Shown here in pieces: positions 7,735 through 15,895 of a stretch of 64,000 bases of DNA. Every line of letters starts with the position of its first letter. Within the stretch, counting starts at the first letter, position 1. The DNA lies in assembly GCA_965601975.1 (NCBI GenBank), contig OZ271856.1, positions 3,286,001-3,350,000 of the forward strand, given 5' to 3'. Under the pieces are notes generated by a model. That model saw only the letters and a list, made by a program, of their open reading frames with translations. It was not told the origin of the DNA and did no database searches. This DNA comes from JANQIO01 sp965601975. GTDB taxonomy: Bacteria; Pseudomonadota; Gammaproteobacteria; Pseudomonadales; Halieaceae. The position numbers were made by a program, and so were the translations under genes.

Positions 7735-8901
7735 ATGTTTGTTGACTACACCGACAGCCAGCGCGCCCTCAGGAAAGAGCTCAGGGATTACTTCACGACA
7801 CTGGTGAAACCGGAGTACCGGGAGGAACTGCGCAGCGCCGAGGGCGGCGACCTTTACAAGGACCTGATCCGGCAACAGGGCAAGGACGGCATGCTGGCCC
7901 TGGGCTGGCCGGAAGAATACGGCGGGCGCGGACTTTCCCAGCAGGAACAGCTGATCCGTTACGAAGAAGCCCTGCTGGCCGGCGCCCCTACTCCCTTCGT
8001 TACCCTCAACACGGTAGGCCCCGCGGTGATGGATCACGGCACCGAGGAGCAGAAGCAGCGTTTCCTGCCGGGCATCGCCTCGGGGGAACTGCATTTCGCC
8101 ATTGGCTACACGGAACCGGCGGCGGGCACCGACCTGGCTTCGCTGAAGACCAGCGCTGTGAAGCAGGACGACCACTACCTGGTGAACGGCAACAAGGTCT
8201 ATACCAGTGCGGCGGAGGCGGCGGACTATATCTTCCTGGCCGCGCGCACCGATCCGGAAGCGCCCAAGCACAAAGGCATTTCCATCCTGGTGGTGGACAC
8301 CGCTGACCCGGGCTTTTCCTATAGCCCCATCCACACGGTGGGTGGTGTGCGCACCAATGTGTCCTATTACACCGATATCAAGGTGCCGCTGGACATGATT
8401 ATCGGCGCAGAAAACCAGGGCTGGCGCCTGATTACGTCACAGCTCAACCACGAGCGCGTGGGCCTGGCGGCCTTCGGCATCAACGGCTGGAAGCTGTTCA
8501 AAGGCGTGCTGGAATGGGCCCGGGAGTCTCGCAACGGCAAGCGGGTGATCGACGACCCAATGGCCCAGCGCAGCCTGGCGGAGGTGTACGCCTACCTCGA
8601 AGCCATGCGCATGATGAACGCGCGTATGGCCTGGCAGCTGGAGAACAACCCGGTGGACGCGGTGTTCCCCTCGGCCATGAAGGTCTACTCCACCGAGATC
8701 ATGCTGGAAGTGTGCAAGCTGATGATGGACGTGGTGGGACCCCACGCGCTGATTGCCGCCGACAGCGAGGGCGCCGTGCTGCACGGTGACCTGGAACACG
8801 AACACCGCCGGGCGTTGATCAACACCTTTGGCGGCGGCGTGGTGGAAGTGCTGCGGGGGCTGGTGGCGACCCACGGGTTGGGGATGCCGCAGCACCGCTA
8901 A
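7735..8901 (+). CDS. Acyl-CoA dehydrogenase (FadE29/ChsE2-like subunit)
   Basis: A 388-residue acyl-CoA dehydrogenase. The middle domain has the substrate/FAD motif YTEPAAGTDLASL (about residues 123-135), and the C-terminus ends FGGGVVEVLRGLVATHGLGMP, the variant of the usual GGTNEVQR motif that I associate with FadE29-like subunits. The start follows GGAGG at 7723-7727. It is divergent from the TetR/FadE28-like operon, and the two dehydrogenases probably form an alpha2beta2 enzyme that introduces a double bond into a short side chain. The subunit assignment is inference; the family is certain. Confidence 0.9.
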   Translation: MFVDYTDSQRALRKELRDYFTTLVKPEYREELRSAEGGDLYKDLIRQQGKDGMLALGWPEEYGGRGLSQQEQLIRYEEALLAGAPTPFVTLNTVGPAVMDHGTEEQKQRFLPGIASGELHFAIGYTEPAAGTDLASLKTSAVKQDDHYLVNGNKVYTSAAEAADYIFLAARTDPEAPKHKGISILVVDTADPGFSYSPIHTVGGVRTNVSYYTDIKVPLDMIIGAENQGWRLITSQLNHERVGLAAFGINGWKLFKGVLEWARESRNGKRVIDDPMAQRSLAEVYAYLEAMRMMNARMAWQLENNPVDAVFPSAMKVYSTEIMLEVCKLMMDVVGPHALIAADSEGAVLHGDLEHEHRRALINTFGGGVVEVLRGLVATHGLGMPQHR

Positions 8902-8933
8902 CGGGGGTCGATCGTCTCCCCCGCGCCCCGCCC

Positions 8934-9120
8934 CGTCATTCCCGCGAAGGCGGGAACCCATTCACCTACGAAGTAGATGGGCCCCCGCCTTCGCGGGGGT
9001 GACGATGGCGTTCGCGGGGGTGACGATGGCGTTCGCGGGGGTGGCGATGGCGTTCGCGGGGGCGACGATGGCGTTCGCGCGGGCCCATTGGGTTCCCGCT
9101 TTCGCGGGAATGACGAACGT
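8934..9120. repeat. Hairpin repeats flanking a 21-bp tandem repeat
   Basis: The 238 bases between convergent genes are filled with repeats. At both ends are CGTCATTCCCGC/GCGGGAATGACG-type hairpin halves (8934-8955 and 9088-9115). Between them lies a perfectly phased tandem repeat of 21 bp, with the word TCGCG at 8991, 9012, 9033, 9054 and 9075 and units differing by one or two bases. The tandem units are built from the hairpin arm itself, so slipped-strand expansion of one arm is the likely origin. No gene is seen here. Confidence 0.85.
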
Positions 9121-9139
9121 CAGCGAGTATGCCGTGGGG

Positions 9140-10324
9140 TCAGGCCGCCGCGGCAGTACTTGCGTAGGTAGCGTCTGCAGCCGCCACGGCGCCGGAGACT
9201 TGCAGGCCCTGGGCGTTGAGGGCGTTTTCCAGGGCGCTCAGGCATAAACGGACGTTGGTGGGGTTGCAGGCGTAGCCCATCAGGCCGATGCGCCAGACTT
9301 TGCCCGCCAGGTCGCCGAGGCCGGCGCCGATCTCCAGGTTGTAGTCGTGCAGCAGCGTGCTGCGCACTGCCGCTTCATCGATACCCGCCGGTACGCTGAC
9401 CAGGTTGAGCTGGGGCAGCCGATCTTCTTCCTTTACTACCAGCGACAGGCCCAGGGCTTCCAGGCCCGCTTTCAGGGCCTCGTGGTTGCGGCGATGGCGG
9501 GCGAAGGCGTTTTCCAGCCCCTCTTCTTTCAGGATGGTCAGCGCTTCGTGCAAACCGTACAGGGCGTTGATCGGCGCCGTGTGGTGGTAGGCACGCTTGG
9601 AATCACCGCCACCCCAGTAACCCATCACCAGGTTAAGATCCAGGAACCAGCTCTGTACCGGGTGGGTGCGGTTGCGGATGACTTCCGCGGCACGCTCGGA
9701 GACGGTCAACGGCGACAGGCCCGGCACGCAGGACAGGCACTTCTGGCTGCCGGAGTACACCGCGTCGGCGCCCCAGGCGTCCACTGCCACTTCGATACCA
9801 GCGAGGCCGGTCACCGTGTCGACGATGGACAGCATGCCGGCATCGGTCGCCATCTTGCACAGGGCGGCCGCGTCGCTGCGCACGCCGGTGGAGGTTTCGG
9901 CGTGAACGAATGCGAGAACTTTTGCGTCCGGGTTTGCGGCGATGGCATCGCGCACCTTGTCCAAGCTTACCGCCGTGCCCCACTCATCCATAACCATCAC
10001 CGGCTCAGCGCCAATGCGCACGGCGTTTTCCTTCATGCGACCACCAAACACACCGTTCTGGCAGATGATAACCTTGTCACCGGGCTCCAGCAGATTGACG
10101 AAGCAGGTCTCCATGCCGGCGGAGCCCGGCGCGGACACCGGCAGGGTCAGCGGGTTTTCTGTCTGAAACGCGTACTGCAACAGGCCCTTGATCTCTTCCA
10201 TCAGTTCGATGAAGGCGGGATCCAGGTGACCAATGGTCGGCCTTGCAAGCGCGTTGGTGATGCGCGGGTTGACGTCTGAAGGGCCCGGACCCATCAGGGT
10301 CCGGCGCGGGGGATGAAAACTCAT
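9140..10324 (-). CDS. PLP-dependent aminotransferase, AGXT/serine-glyoxylate type
   Basis: A 394-residue class V aminotransferase. It starts with the family hallmark LMGPGPSDVNPR and carries HAETSTGV (141-148), Asp169 in VDTVTGLAG for the pyridine nitrogen, and Lys195 in SGSQKCL as the Schiff-base lysine. The family includes alanine-glyoxylate and serine-glyoxylate aminotransferases; the exact amino donor cannot be read from sequence. It probably detoxifies or uses glyoxylate. The last 20 residues are Ala-rich and low complexity. It is cotranscribed 21 bases downstream of the Ddn-like gene, with GAGAGAG before its ATG. Confidence 0.9.
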   Translation of the reverse strand: MSFHPPRRTLMGPGPSDVNPRITNALARPTIGHLDPAFIELMEEIKGLLQYAFQTENPLTLPVSAPGSAGMETCFVNLLEPGDKVIICQNGVFGGRMKENAVRIGAEPVMVMDEWGTAVSLDKVRDAIAANPDAKVLAFVHAETSTGVRSDAAALCKMATDAGMLSIVDTVTGLAGIEVAVDAWGADAVYSGSQKCLSCVPGLSPLTVSERAAEVIRNRTHPVQSWFLDLNLVMGYWGGGDSKRAYHHTAPINALYGLHEALTILKEEGLENAFARHRRNHEALKAGLEALGLSLVVKEEDRLPQLNLVSVPAGIDEAAVRSTLLHDYNLEIGAGLGDLAGKVWRIGLMGYACNPTNVRLCLSALENALNAQGLQVSGAVAAADATYASTAAAA

Positions 10325-10345
10325 TTTGACTCTCTCAGCAGATAG

Positions 10346-10795
10346 CTATTCACAAATAAAGACGGGAATTTCGCGGTCGGTCCGCGCCTGGTAGTCCGCG
10401 TAGGGCGGGTAGTGTTCGACACAGGTGGGCCAGACTGCAGCCTTTTCCTCGTCATAGACCTGGCGGGCGGTCAGCGCTTTGGTTTCACCGTTAACCAGCA
10501 CCTCGACCTCCGGGTGCGCCACCAGGTTGTAGTACCAGACCGGGTGCTTGGGCGCACCACCCAGCGAGGCGACGATAATCACGCCGTCTTTCCAGGGCAC
10601 GTGCATCACCGGCGTCCAGCGCTGTTTGCCGCTCTTCGCGCCGGTCATCTTGACCAGGCAGATCGGCCGTCCGAAGGCGTTCTTCCACAGGCGGCCGCCG
10701 CTGGCGCGGTACACCAGCACATTGAGCTTTGCGAAGACCCGGATAAAGGCTTTCACAAACCGGTATTCACCGGGGCTCATCGGTTTTTGCGCCAT
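10346..10795 (-). CDS. Ddn/FDOR-A-like nitroreductase family protein
   Basis: A 149-residue split-barrel protein of the deazaflavin-dependent nitroreductase (Ddn, PF04075) family. Its core reads LVKMTGAKSGKQRWTPVMHVPWKDGVIIVASLGGAPKHPVWYYNLVAHPEVEV across residues 47-99, shared with mycobacterial Ddn and FDOR-A proteins that use F420H2 to reduce quinones or nitroaromatics. Whether this organism makes F420 cannot be seen here; some family members bind other flavins or fatty acids. It is the first gene of a two-gene unit with the aminotransferase. Confidence 0.85.
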   Translation of the reverse strand: MAQKPMSPGEYRFVKAFIRVFAKLNVLVYRASGGRLWKNAFGRPICLVKMTGAKSGKQRWTPVMHVPWKDGVIIVASLGGAPKHPVWYYNLVAHPEVEVLVNGETKALTARQVYDEEKAAVWPTCVEHYPPYADYQARTDREIPVFICE

Positions 10796-10836
10796 CGGGC
10801 GATCTCCTGGTCAGGGGGCGGCAATTCTAGCAGCAA

Positions 10837-10881
10837 AAAGGGGTCAGTACCCTTTTCCTGATAAAGGGTACTGACCCCTTT
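10837..10881. repeat. Perfect 19-bp inverted repeat (GGGGTCAG family)
   Basis: AAAGGGGTCAGTACCCTTT at 10837-10855 is exactly mirrored at 10863-10881 across a 7-base loop. It lies between divergent genes (Ddn-like and SLC13). Three more elements beginning GGGG(A/T)CAG or GGGGAGAG occur at 27581, 44453 and 56214. The pattern resembles REP palindromes spread by RAYT transposases. It may also function as a bidirectional terminator, although no transcript obviously ends here. Confidence 0.85.
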
Positions 10882-10929
10882 AATGTCATTGCTTGAGTTT
10901 CCCCACGCAGTCGGGGAACATGGCGCCCC

Positions 10930-12663
10930 ATGTTCGAACAACTACTCACCGGCGGACTGTTCCTGGCCCTGATCTACGGGCTGGTTTTCACGCGCCTGTC
11001 GGCAGCCTGGGTGTTCTCGCTGACCATGCTGGGCTGCTACCTGGCAGGGCTGGTGGACACCGGGGTGGTGCTGTCCAGGGCCTCCAACCCGGGACTGATC
11101 ACACTGATGCTCCTGCTGCTGGTGTCGGTGGGCATCGAGAAGGTCACCTGGCTCAACGACATGGCCGGCAAACTGATCGACGAGGGCTACAAGAAGAGCC
11201 TGCTGCGCATGGGCGCGGTTACGGCGCTGTTCTCCGCCATCATCAACAATACCGCGGTGGTGGCGACCCTCGCCGCGACGGTGCGCAACAATCCGCATCA
11301 CCCGGCCTCCAAGCTGCTGATCCCGCTGTCCTACATGGCCATCCTGGGCGGAACCATGACCCTGATCGGCACCTCCACCAACCTGATCGTGTCCAGCTTC
11401 CTGGAAGACGCCACCGGCCAGGGCCTGGCGTTTTTCGATTTCCTGCTGGTGGGCGCCAGCGCCGCGTTCCTCTGCCTGTTCGTGATCGTCGCGACCAGCA
11501 AGAAAGCCCTGCCCGCCTACGCCCCCGAGGAAGTGACGGTGGCGGAATACCTGATCGAGACCGAGGTGGCGCCGAGTTCACCGCTGATCGGCAAGTCGGT
11601 CATCGAGAACAAGCTGCGCGACCTCGAGGTGCTGTTCCTGGTGGAGATCGTGCGCGCCGACCACCTGATCAGCCCGGTCAGCCCCACCGAGGTGATCGAG
11701 TCCGGCGACAAGCTGATCTTCTCCGGCGACATCAACCAGCTGCAGGTGCTGGACAAGTTCAAGGGGCTCAACCTGTTCGCGGTGGAGGAAGGCCTGCTGC
11801 AGCAGAACCTCACCGAAGTCATCGTGATGCCCAATGCCACCATCGAGGGCACCTCTATCAAGGAGGCGGGCTTCCGCTCCCTGTTCGATGCGGCGGTGGT
11901 GGGCATGCACCGCGGCGGCAAGCGCCTGTCCGGAAAACTCGGGGAAATCGAATTGCAGGCGGGCGACCGGCTGATGCTGGCGACGGGCCCCGACTTCGGC
12001 GAGCGGCGCAATATCCGCAAGAACTTTTTCGTGGTGCAGGAAGACGTCAACGCCGGTGGACTGTCCCAGGCCGAGAACCTGCTGGTCGCCGGCGGCCTGG
12101 CCGGCGTGATCGCGCTGGCGTCCCTGGAGATCCTGCCGCTGCTCAAGGGCCTCGCCTGCCTGCTGGCCATCATGCTGGTGATGGGGATCGTCAAGGCCGA
12201 GGAGCTGCGCAGACGGTTCCCCTTCGAGCTATGGCTGATCATCGCCTCGGCGCTGGTATGGGCGCAGGTGCTGTATGACTCGGGGCTGGTCACGCTGCTC
12301 ACCGACGGCTTCCACACCTATCTGGCCGACCTGGGCCCCTACGGCGCCATTGCCGGAATCTACCTGCTGACGCTGTTGCTGACGGAAATGATGACCAACA
12401 ATGCCGCGGCCGCCCTGTCCTTCCCCCTGGCCTACGGCCTGGCCCAAAGCTACGGCCTCGACGTGATGCCTTTTGTCATGGCGGTGGCATTCGGCGCCAG
12501 CGCCAGCTTCCTCACCCCCTACGGCTACACCACCAACCTGATGGTGCAGAACCTGGGGGGCTACGAATTCCGGGACTACGTGCGGGCGGGCCTGCCGGTA
12601 TCGATCGTCTACACGATCACTGTGTTGTACCTGATACCTATTGTGTTCCCCTTTACGGGCTGA
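10930..12663 (+). CDS. SLC13-family permease with two TrkA-C domains
   Basis: A 577-residue inner-membrane transporter. N-terminal and C-terminal membrane halves (about residues 1-200 and 390-577) carry the SLC13/DASS repeats, each with an SxT-like turn in an N-T context (IGTSTNLI near residue 150 and TPYGYTTNLMVQ near 535). Between them lie two soluble TrkA-C/RCK-C domains, about residues 205-280 and 293-365, which gate transport in response to a ligand. Family members carry dicarboxylates, sulfate or other anions with Na+. It is followed seven bases later by the esterase gene. Confidence 0.9.
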   Translation: MFEQLLTGGLFLALIYGLVFTRLSAAWVFSLTMLGCYLAGLVDTGVVLSRASNPGLITLMLLLLVSVGIEKVTWLNDMAGKLIDEGYKKSLLRMGAVTALFSAIINNTAVVATLAATVRNNPHHPASKLLIPLSYMAILGGTMTLIGTSTNLIVSSFLEDATGQGLAFFDFLLVGASAAFLCLFVIVATSKKALPAYAPEEVTVAEYLIETEVAPSSPLIGKSVIENKLRDLEVLFLVEIVRADHLISPVSPTEVIESGDKLIFSGDINQLQVLDKFKGLNLFAVEEGLLQQNLTEVIVMPNATIEGTSIKEAGFRSLFDAAVVGMHRGGKRLSGKLGEIELQAGDRLMLATGPDFGERRNIRKNFFVVQEDVNAGGLSQAENLLVAGGLAGVIALASLEILPLLKGLACLLAIMLVMGIVKAEELRRRFPFELWLIIASALVWAQVLYDSGLVTLLTDGFHTYLADLGPYGAIAGIYLLTLLLTEMMTNNAAAALSFPLAYGLAQSYGLDVMPFVMAVAFGASASFLTPYGYTTNLMVQNLGGYEFRDYVRAGLPVSIVYTITVLYLIPIVFPFTG

Positions 12664-12669
12664 TTCGGC

Positions 12670-13569
12670 ATGTTCAACAAGCTCAAGGTCTGGATTTTCC
12701 GCTGGTACTACCGCTTCATGAATCGCCGCGCCTGGAAGGGCGTGGACCTGGGTGGTGTCGAGGTCGGTGAACTCACCGCCGACACGGTGCCCGCGCGCTC
12801 CTACCGGGCCGGGGATGCCGCGATGATCATCTACATTCACGGCGGCGGCTGGACCATCGGCGACCTGGAAACCCATGACTTCTTCTGCCGCAAGCTGGCG
12901 ATCGACACCGGCGGCACGGTGGTGGCCCTGGACTACCGCCTGGGTCCGGAACACCGCTTTCCCGCAGCGCCGGAAGACTGCCTGGCGGCCACGCGCTGGC
13001 TGCTGGAGCTGCCCGGCTTCACGGCGCTGGCCCACGCGCCCGTATTCGTGGCCGGCGACAGTGCCGGCGGCAACCTGTCTGCGGTGGTGGCCAACCAGAT
13101 GGCGGTCGAGCGGCCCGGTAAAATCGCCGGCCAGCTACTGATCTACCCCGCGGTGCGCCACTGCACTCCGCCCACGCCGTCGATGGTCGAAAACGCCAAA
13201 GGCCATGTGCTGACCTACTCGCTGATGGAATGGTTCTGGATGAACTACCTTGGCGACAGGCGCACCACCGAAACCGGCGATATCGACCCCCTGGCCACAC
13301 CGCTGATGCACCCGCTGCCGGAGAACGTGCCACCTGCCCTGATTATCACAGCCGGTCTGGACCCGCTGCGGGATGAGGGCGCAGAGTATGCGCAGAAACT
13401 CGCCGACCACGGCGTCGACTGCGTGCACGAACTGTTCCTGAACGAGGAACACGGCTTCCTGTGCTCTGAAGGGCCTACCGAGGCACACCAGCAGGCGATG
13501 ACCCTGGTCCGGGACTGGATGTTTGCGGTCGATCAGTCGCTGATGGGCCAGCGCGAGTCGTCGACGTAG
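12670..13569 (+). CDS. HSL-family alpha/beta hydrolase (esterase)
   Basis: A 299-residue hormone-sensitive-lipase type hydrolase. The oxyanion-hole motif HGGGW lies at residues 57-61, and the nucleophile Ser131 is in GDSAGG. The acid and base are probably the Asp in ITAGLDPLRDEG and the His in NEEHGF. It cleaves acyl esters of small alcohols or lactones; next to a Baeyer-Villiger-type monooxygenase a lactone or ester substrate is plausible. It follows the SLC13 gene closely. Its last 37 bases overlap the convergent sulfotransferase gene. Confidence 0.9.
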   Translation: MFNKLKVWIFRWYYRFMNRRAWKGVDLGGVEVGELTADTVPARSYRAGDAAMIIYIHGGGWTIGDLETHDFFCRKLAIDTGGTVVALDYRLGPEHRFPAAPEDCLAATRWLLELPGFTALAHAPVFVAGDSAGGNLSAVVANQMAVERPGKIAGQLLIYPAVRHCTPPTPSMVENAKGHVLTYSLMEWFWMNYLGDRRTTETGDIDPLATPLMHPLPENVPPALIITAGLDPLRDEGAEYAQKLADHGVDCVHELFLNEEHGFLCSEGPTEAHQQAMTLVRDWMFAVDQSLMGQRESST

Positions 13570-14693
13570 AAGTCGAAGCGCCTGAGAACCTCGTCCTCGG
13601 TCAGCCCGAAACTTTCCAGCTCGTAGTCGTGCTTGCCGTGCTTTCCCTTCGGGTTGGCATCCACGTAGGCCTGCATACTGGCACGACCCTCATCGGAAAG
13701 TTCAAAGCCTAAATGCTCATAGATGCGCTCGACCACGCCCATCGGGCTCCCGGCGATCTCGACCTGGGAGCAATCCACGAAGTGTTCCGCCGGCTGTAAC
13801 TCCCGGGAGGCCAGCCCGCGGTCCAGGGACATGGCGTACCACTCCATCACCGCATGACCGATATCCGCCTGGGCCAGGTGGCTGGTATCCCCCGCGTACA
13901 TCCTCATCACCTCGCGGTTCATGCTGTTGATGGAGGCCACCACTGGCAGCGGGTGGCGGTGGCACCAGACAAAGCGCGCGCCGGGAAACACGTCGACAAT
14001 GGTGTCGATGGCCCACATATGGGCCGGCGCTTTCAGCACCCAGCGTTGGCCTGGGTTGCGCCAGTTGAGTAGCTGCAGCAGGCGTTTTTCGAACTCATAG
14101 AGCGTGCGCAGGTCCTGCTCCAGGAACCAGCTGCGGTAAGGCTCCAGCATGATCTCGAAACCCAGCTGCACGCCGCTGAAGCCATAGGAGTGGATCATGC
14201 AGCACTCTTCAGGCGTGTCCGCGTCCACGTAGTGGATCTTACGGAATTCCGGATCCTGACCGTCTTCCAGTGCCTTGACCAGGTAGCCGTAGCGCGGGTC
14301 TTCCTGGCCCGGATGCAGCCCCGGCCAGGGGTCTGGGAACTGTACCTCCCACTGCAGCAGGCCGCGGTTTTCCGGGGCCCGGTTGAGCAGGTTGATCAGG
14401 GCCGACGTGCCGGATCGGGGCAGGCCCGTAACAAACACGGGTTCGACGATCTCCTGCTCCGCCACCTCCGGAATGCTTTTCAGTGCCCGTTCGCAGCGCA
14501 GCCGCACGGTGAGCAGGTTGACCAGCCGGTCGCGGCAGCGCTGGCGGCCCGCCGGGTCCAGCACGTTGCGTTCGTAGGTCTCACAGAGGGCCTCGAGGCC
14601 CGGACGCACCGGCATCACACCGAAGTCGTTGAGCTCGGTGCTCTCCATGGCCTCTTCGATGAGTGCCTCGGGATGGAAGTGAATCTCGCCCAT
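13533..14693 (-). CDS. Sulfotransferase-family protein
   Basis: A 386-residue P-loop sulfotransferase (Sulfotransfer_3 type). The PAPS 5'-phosphosulfate loop is GLPRSGTSAL at residues 90-99, and a 3'-phosphate region (CHRHPLPVVASINSMNR) lies about 170 residues later. Proteins of this type sulfate lipids, sugars or steroids using PAPS; the acceptor is unknown. The frame is open 39 codons further up, but ATG 14693 has AGGAGA just upstream and begins the conserved sequence. The 3' end overlaps the esterase by 37 bases on the opposite strand. Confidence 0.88.
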   Translation of the reverse strand: MGEIHFHPEALIEEAMESTELNDFGVMPVRPGLEALCETYERNVLDPAGRQRCRDRLVNLLTVRLRCERALKSIPEVAEQEIVEPVFVTGLPRSGTSALINLLNRAPENRGLLQWEVQFPDPWPGLHPGQEDPRYGYLVKALEDGQDPEFRKIHYVDADTPEECCMIHSYGFSGVQLGFEIMLEPYRSWFLEQDLRTLYEFEKRLLQLLNWRNPGQRWVLKAPAHMWAIDTIVDVFPGARFVWCHRHPLPVVASINSMNREVMRMYAGDTSHLAQADIGHAVMEWYAMSLDRGLASRELQPAEHFVDCSQVEIAGSPMGVVERIYEHLGFELSDEGRASMQAYVDANPKGKHGKHDYELESFGLTEDEVLRRFDFYVDDSRWPISD

Positions 14694-14853
14694 GGGCTCT
14701 CCTGCTTTTTCCAGGAGTGTAGCCCATGCGGCGGCGCGGCAGCACCGCGTCAGTCGACTATATGAACTGATCTCACCGCAGGCGCCTGGGACCTTGCCCG
14801 CCCCGAGCACCGGGGTTTACCTTGGCCCCATGAGTATCCACGAGGCTGAGTCC

Positions 14854-15891
14854 ATGACGCCCGAAGCCGAGCAAGATTTCGAATCGCAGGTTTACGCCTA
14901 TGTGGGGCGCCAGGTGTGCCCCCGGCAGCCGGCGAAGGACGCGGTCAATGCCGCCATGATTCGCCACTGGTGCGAGGCCATGGGCGACACCAACCCGGCC
15001 TACCTGGACCCGGACTGGGCCGAGGACAGCCGGCGCGGCAAGCTGATCTCACCCCCGGCCATGTTGTATGTCTGGAACCAGGAAGGCCTGGTGGTGGCCA
15101 CCGAGGGCCGCCCGCCGGACGCCCAGAGTGACCTGGTGGAGCTGTTCAACCAGCACGGCTTTTTCGGCACGCTGGGGACTGACGTCGTCCAGGAGTACAC
15201 CCGCGAAATCTCCCCCGGCGACACCGTGCACATGGAGATGGTGATCGACAACATCTCGGAGCAGAAAACCACCGCCCGCGGCGTAGGCTACTTCTTCGAG
15301 ACCCTGGCCACCTTCACCGACCAGCACGAAGAAGTGATTGGCACCCAGCGTTTTCGCGTGCTGAAGTTCAAGCCCGAACCGCCTGCGAGTGGTGGGTCCG
15401 AAAAGGCCGCTGCGAGCGCACCAGCCGAAGAACCTGCGGAGAAGCCTCCTTTGTCGGTGCCAGAACCCAATCGGCAGACCCTGTCGCTGGACGCCATCCA
15501 GGTGGGCGACACATTGCCCAACCTGGACATACCCGTCAGCACCGGACTGATTGTCGGCGCTGCGCTGGCGACCCGCGACTTCGAGCGGGTGCACCACGAC
15601 AAGGATTTCGCCCAGTCCACCGGCCTGCCCGATGTGTTCATGAACATTCTGACCAGCCAGGGACTGATGGCCCGCTTCGTCACCGACTGGGCCGGCCCCG
15701 AAGCCACTGTCAGCGCCCTGGCCCTGCGCCTGGGTGCGCCGAACCTGCCCGGCATGATCATGACCGTGACCGGCGAGGTCGCCGCTGTTGACACCGAGAC
15801 CCAACAAGTGGAGATTGCCGTCAACGGTGAGAACGACAAATGGGGCATGCACATGCGCGGTACCGTGACGATCACCCTGCCAGGAGACTGA
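14854..15891 (+). CDS. Two-domain MaoC enoyl-CoA hydratase (ChsH2N-ChsH1-like fusion)
   Basis: A 345-residue protein with two hot-dog domains. The N-terminal one (about residues 8-170) has IRHWCEAMGDTNPAYLD and resembles FAS1/MaoC-like dehydratase domains. A Pro/Ala/Glu-rich linker spans about 175-206. The C-terminal domain (about 210-345) has the hydratase dyad Asp242 and His247 in RDFERVHHD, the same D-x4-H spacing as mycobacterial ChsH1. It should hydrate a 2-enoyl-CoA side chain, supplying the aldolase substrate. ATG 14854 has GAGG eight bases upstream; ATG 14830 is an alternative. The monooxygenase follows four bases later. Confidence 0.88.
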   Translation: MTPEAEQDFESQVYAYVGRQVCPRQPAKDAVNAAMIRHWCEAMGDTNPAYLDPDWAEDSRRGKLISPPAMLYVWNQEGLVVATEGRPPDAQSDLVELFNQHGFFGTLGTDVVQEYTREISPGDTVHMEMVIDNISEQKTTARGVGYFFETLATFTDQHEEVIGTQRFRVLKFKPEPPASGGSEKAAASAPAEEPAEKPPLSVPEPNRQTLSLDAIQVGDTLPNLDIPVSTGLIVGAALATRDFERVHHDKDFAQSTGLPDVFMNILTSQGLMARFVTDWAGPEATVSALALRLGAPNLPGMIMTVTGEVAAVDTETQQVEIAVNGENDKWGMHMRGTVTITLPGD

Positions 15892-15895
15892 CACC

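Noticed and set aside
8991..9095. Possible CRISPR array
   Set aside because: The 21-bp units abut without spacers and derive from a hairpin arm, so this is a simple tandem repeat.
10893..12278. A 461-codon open frame on the plus strand inside the SLC13 gene
   Set aside because: It is Arg/Gly/Pro-rich shadow sequence in a second frame of a G+C-rich gene; the 10930 frame has transporter motifs and membrane helices.
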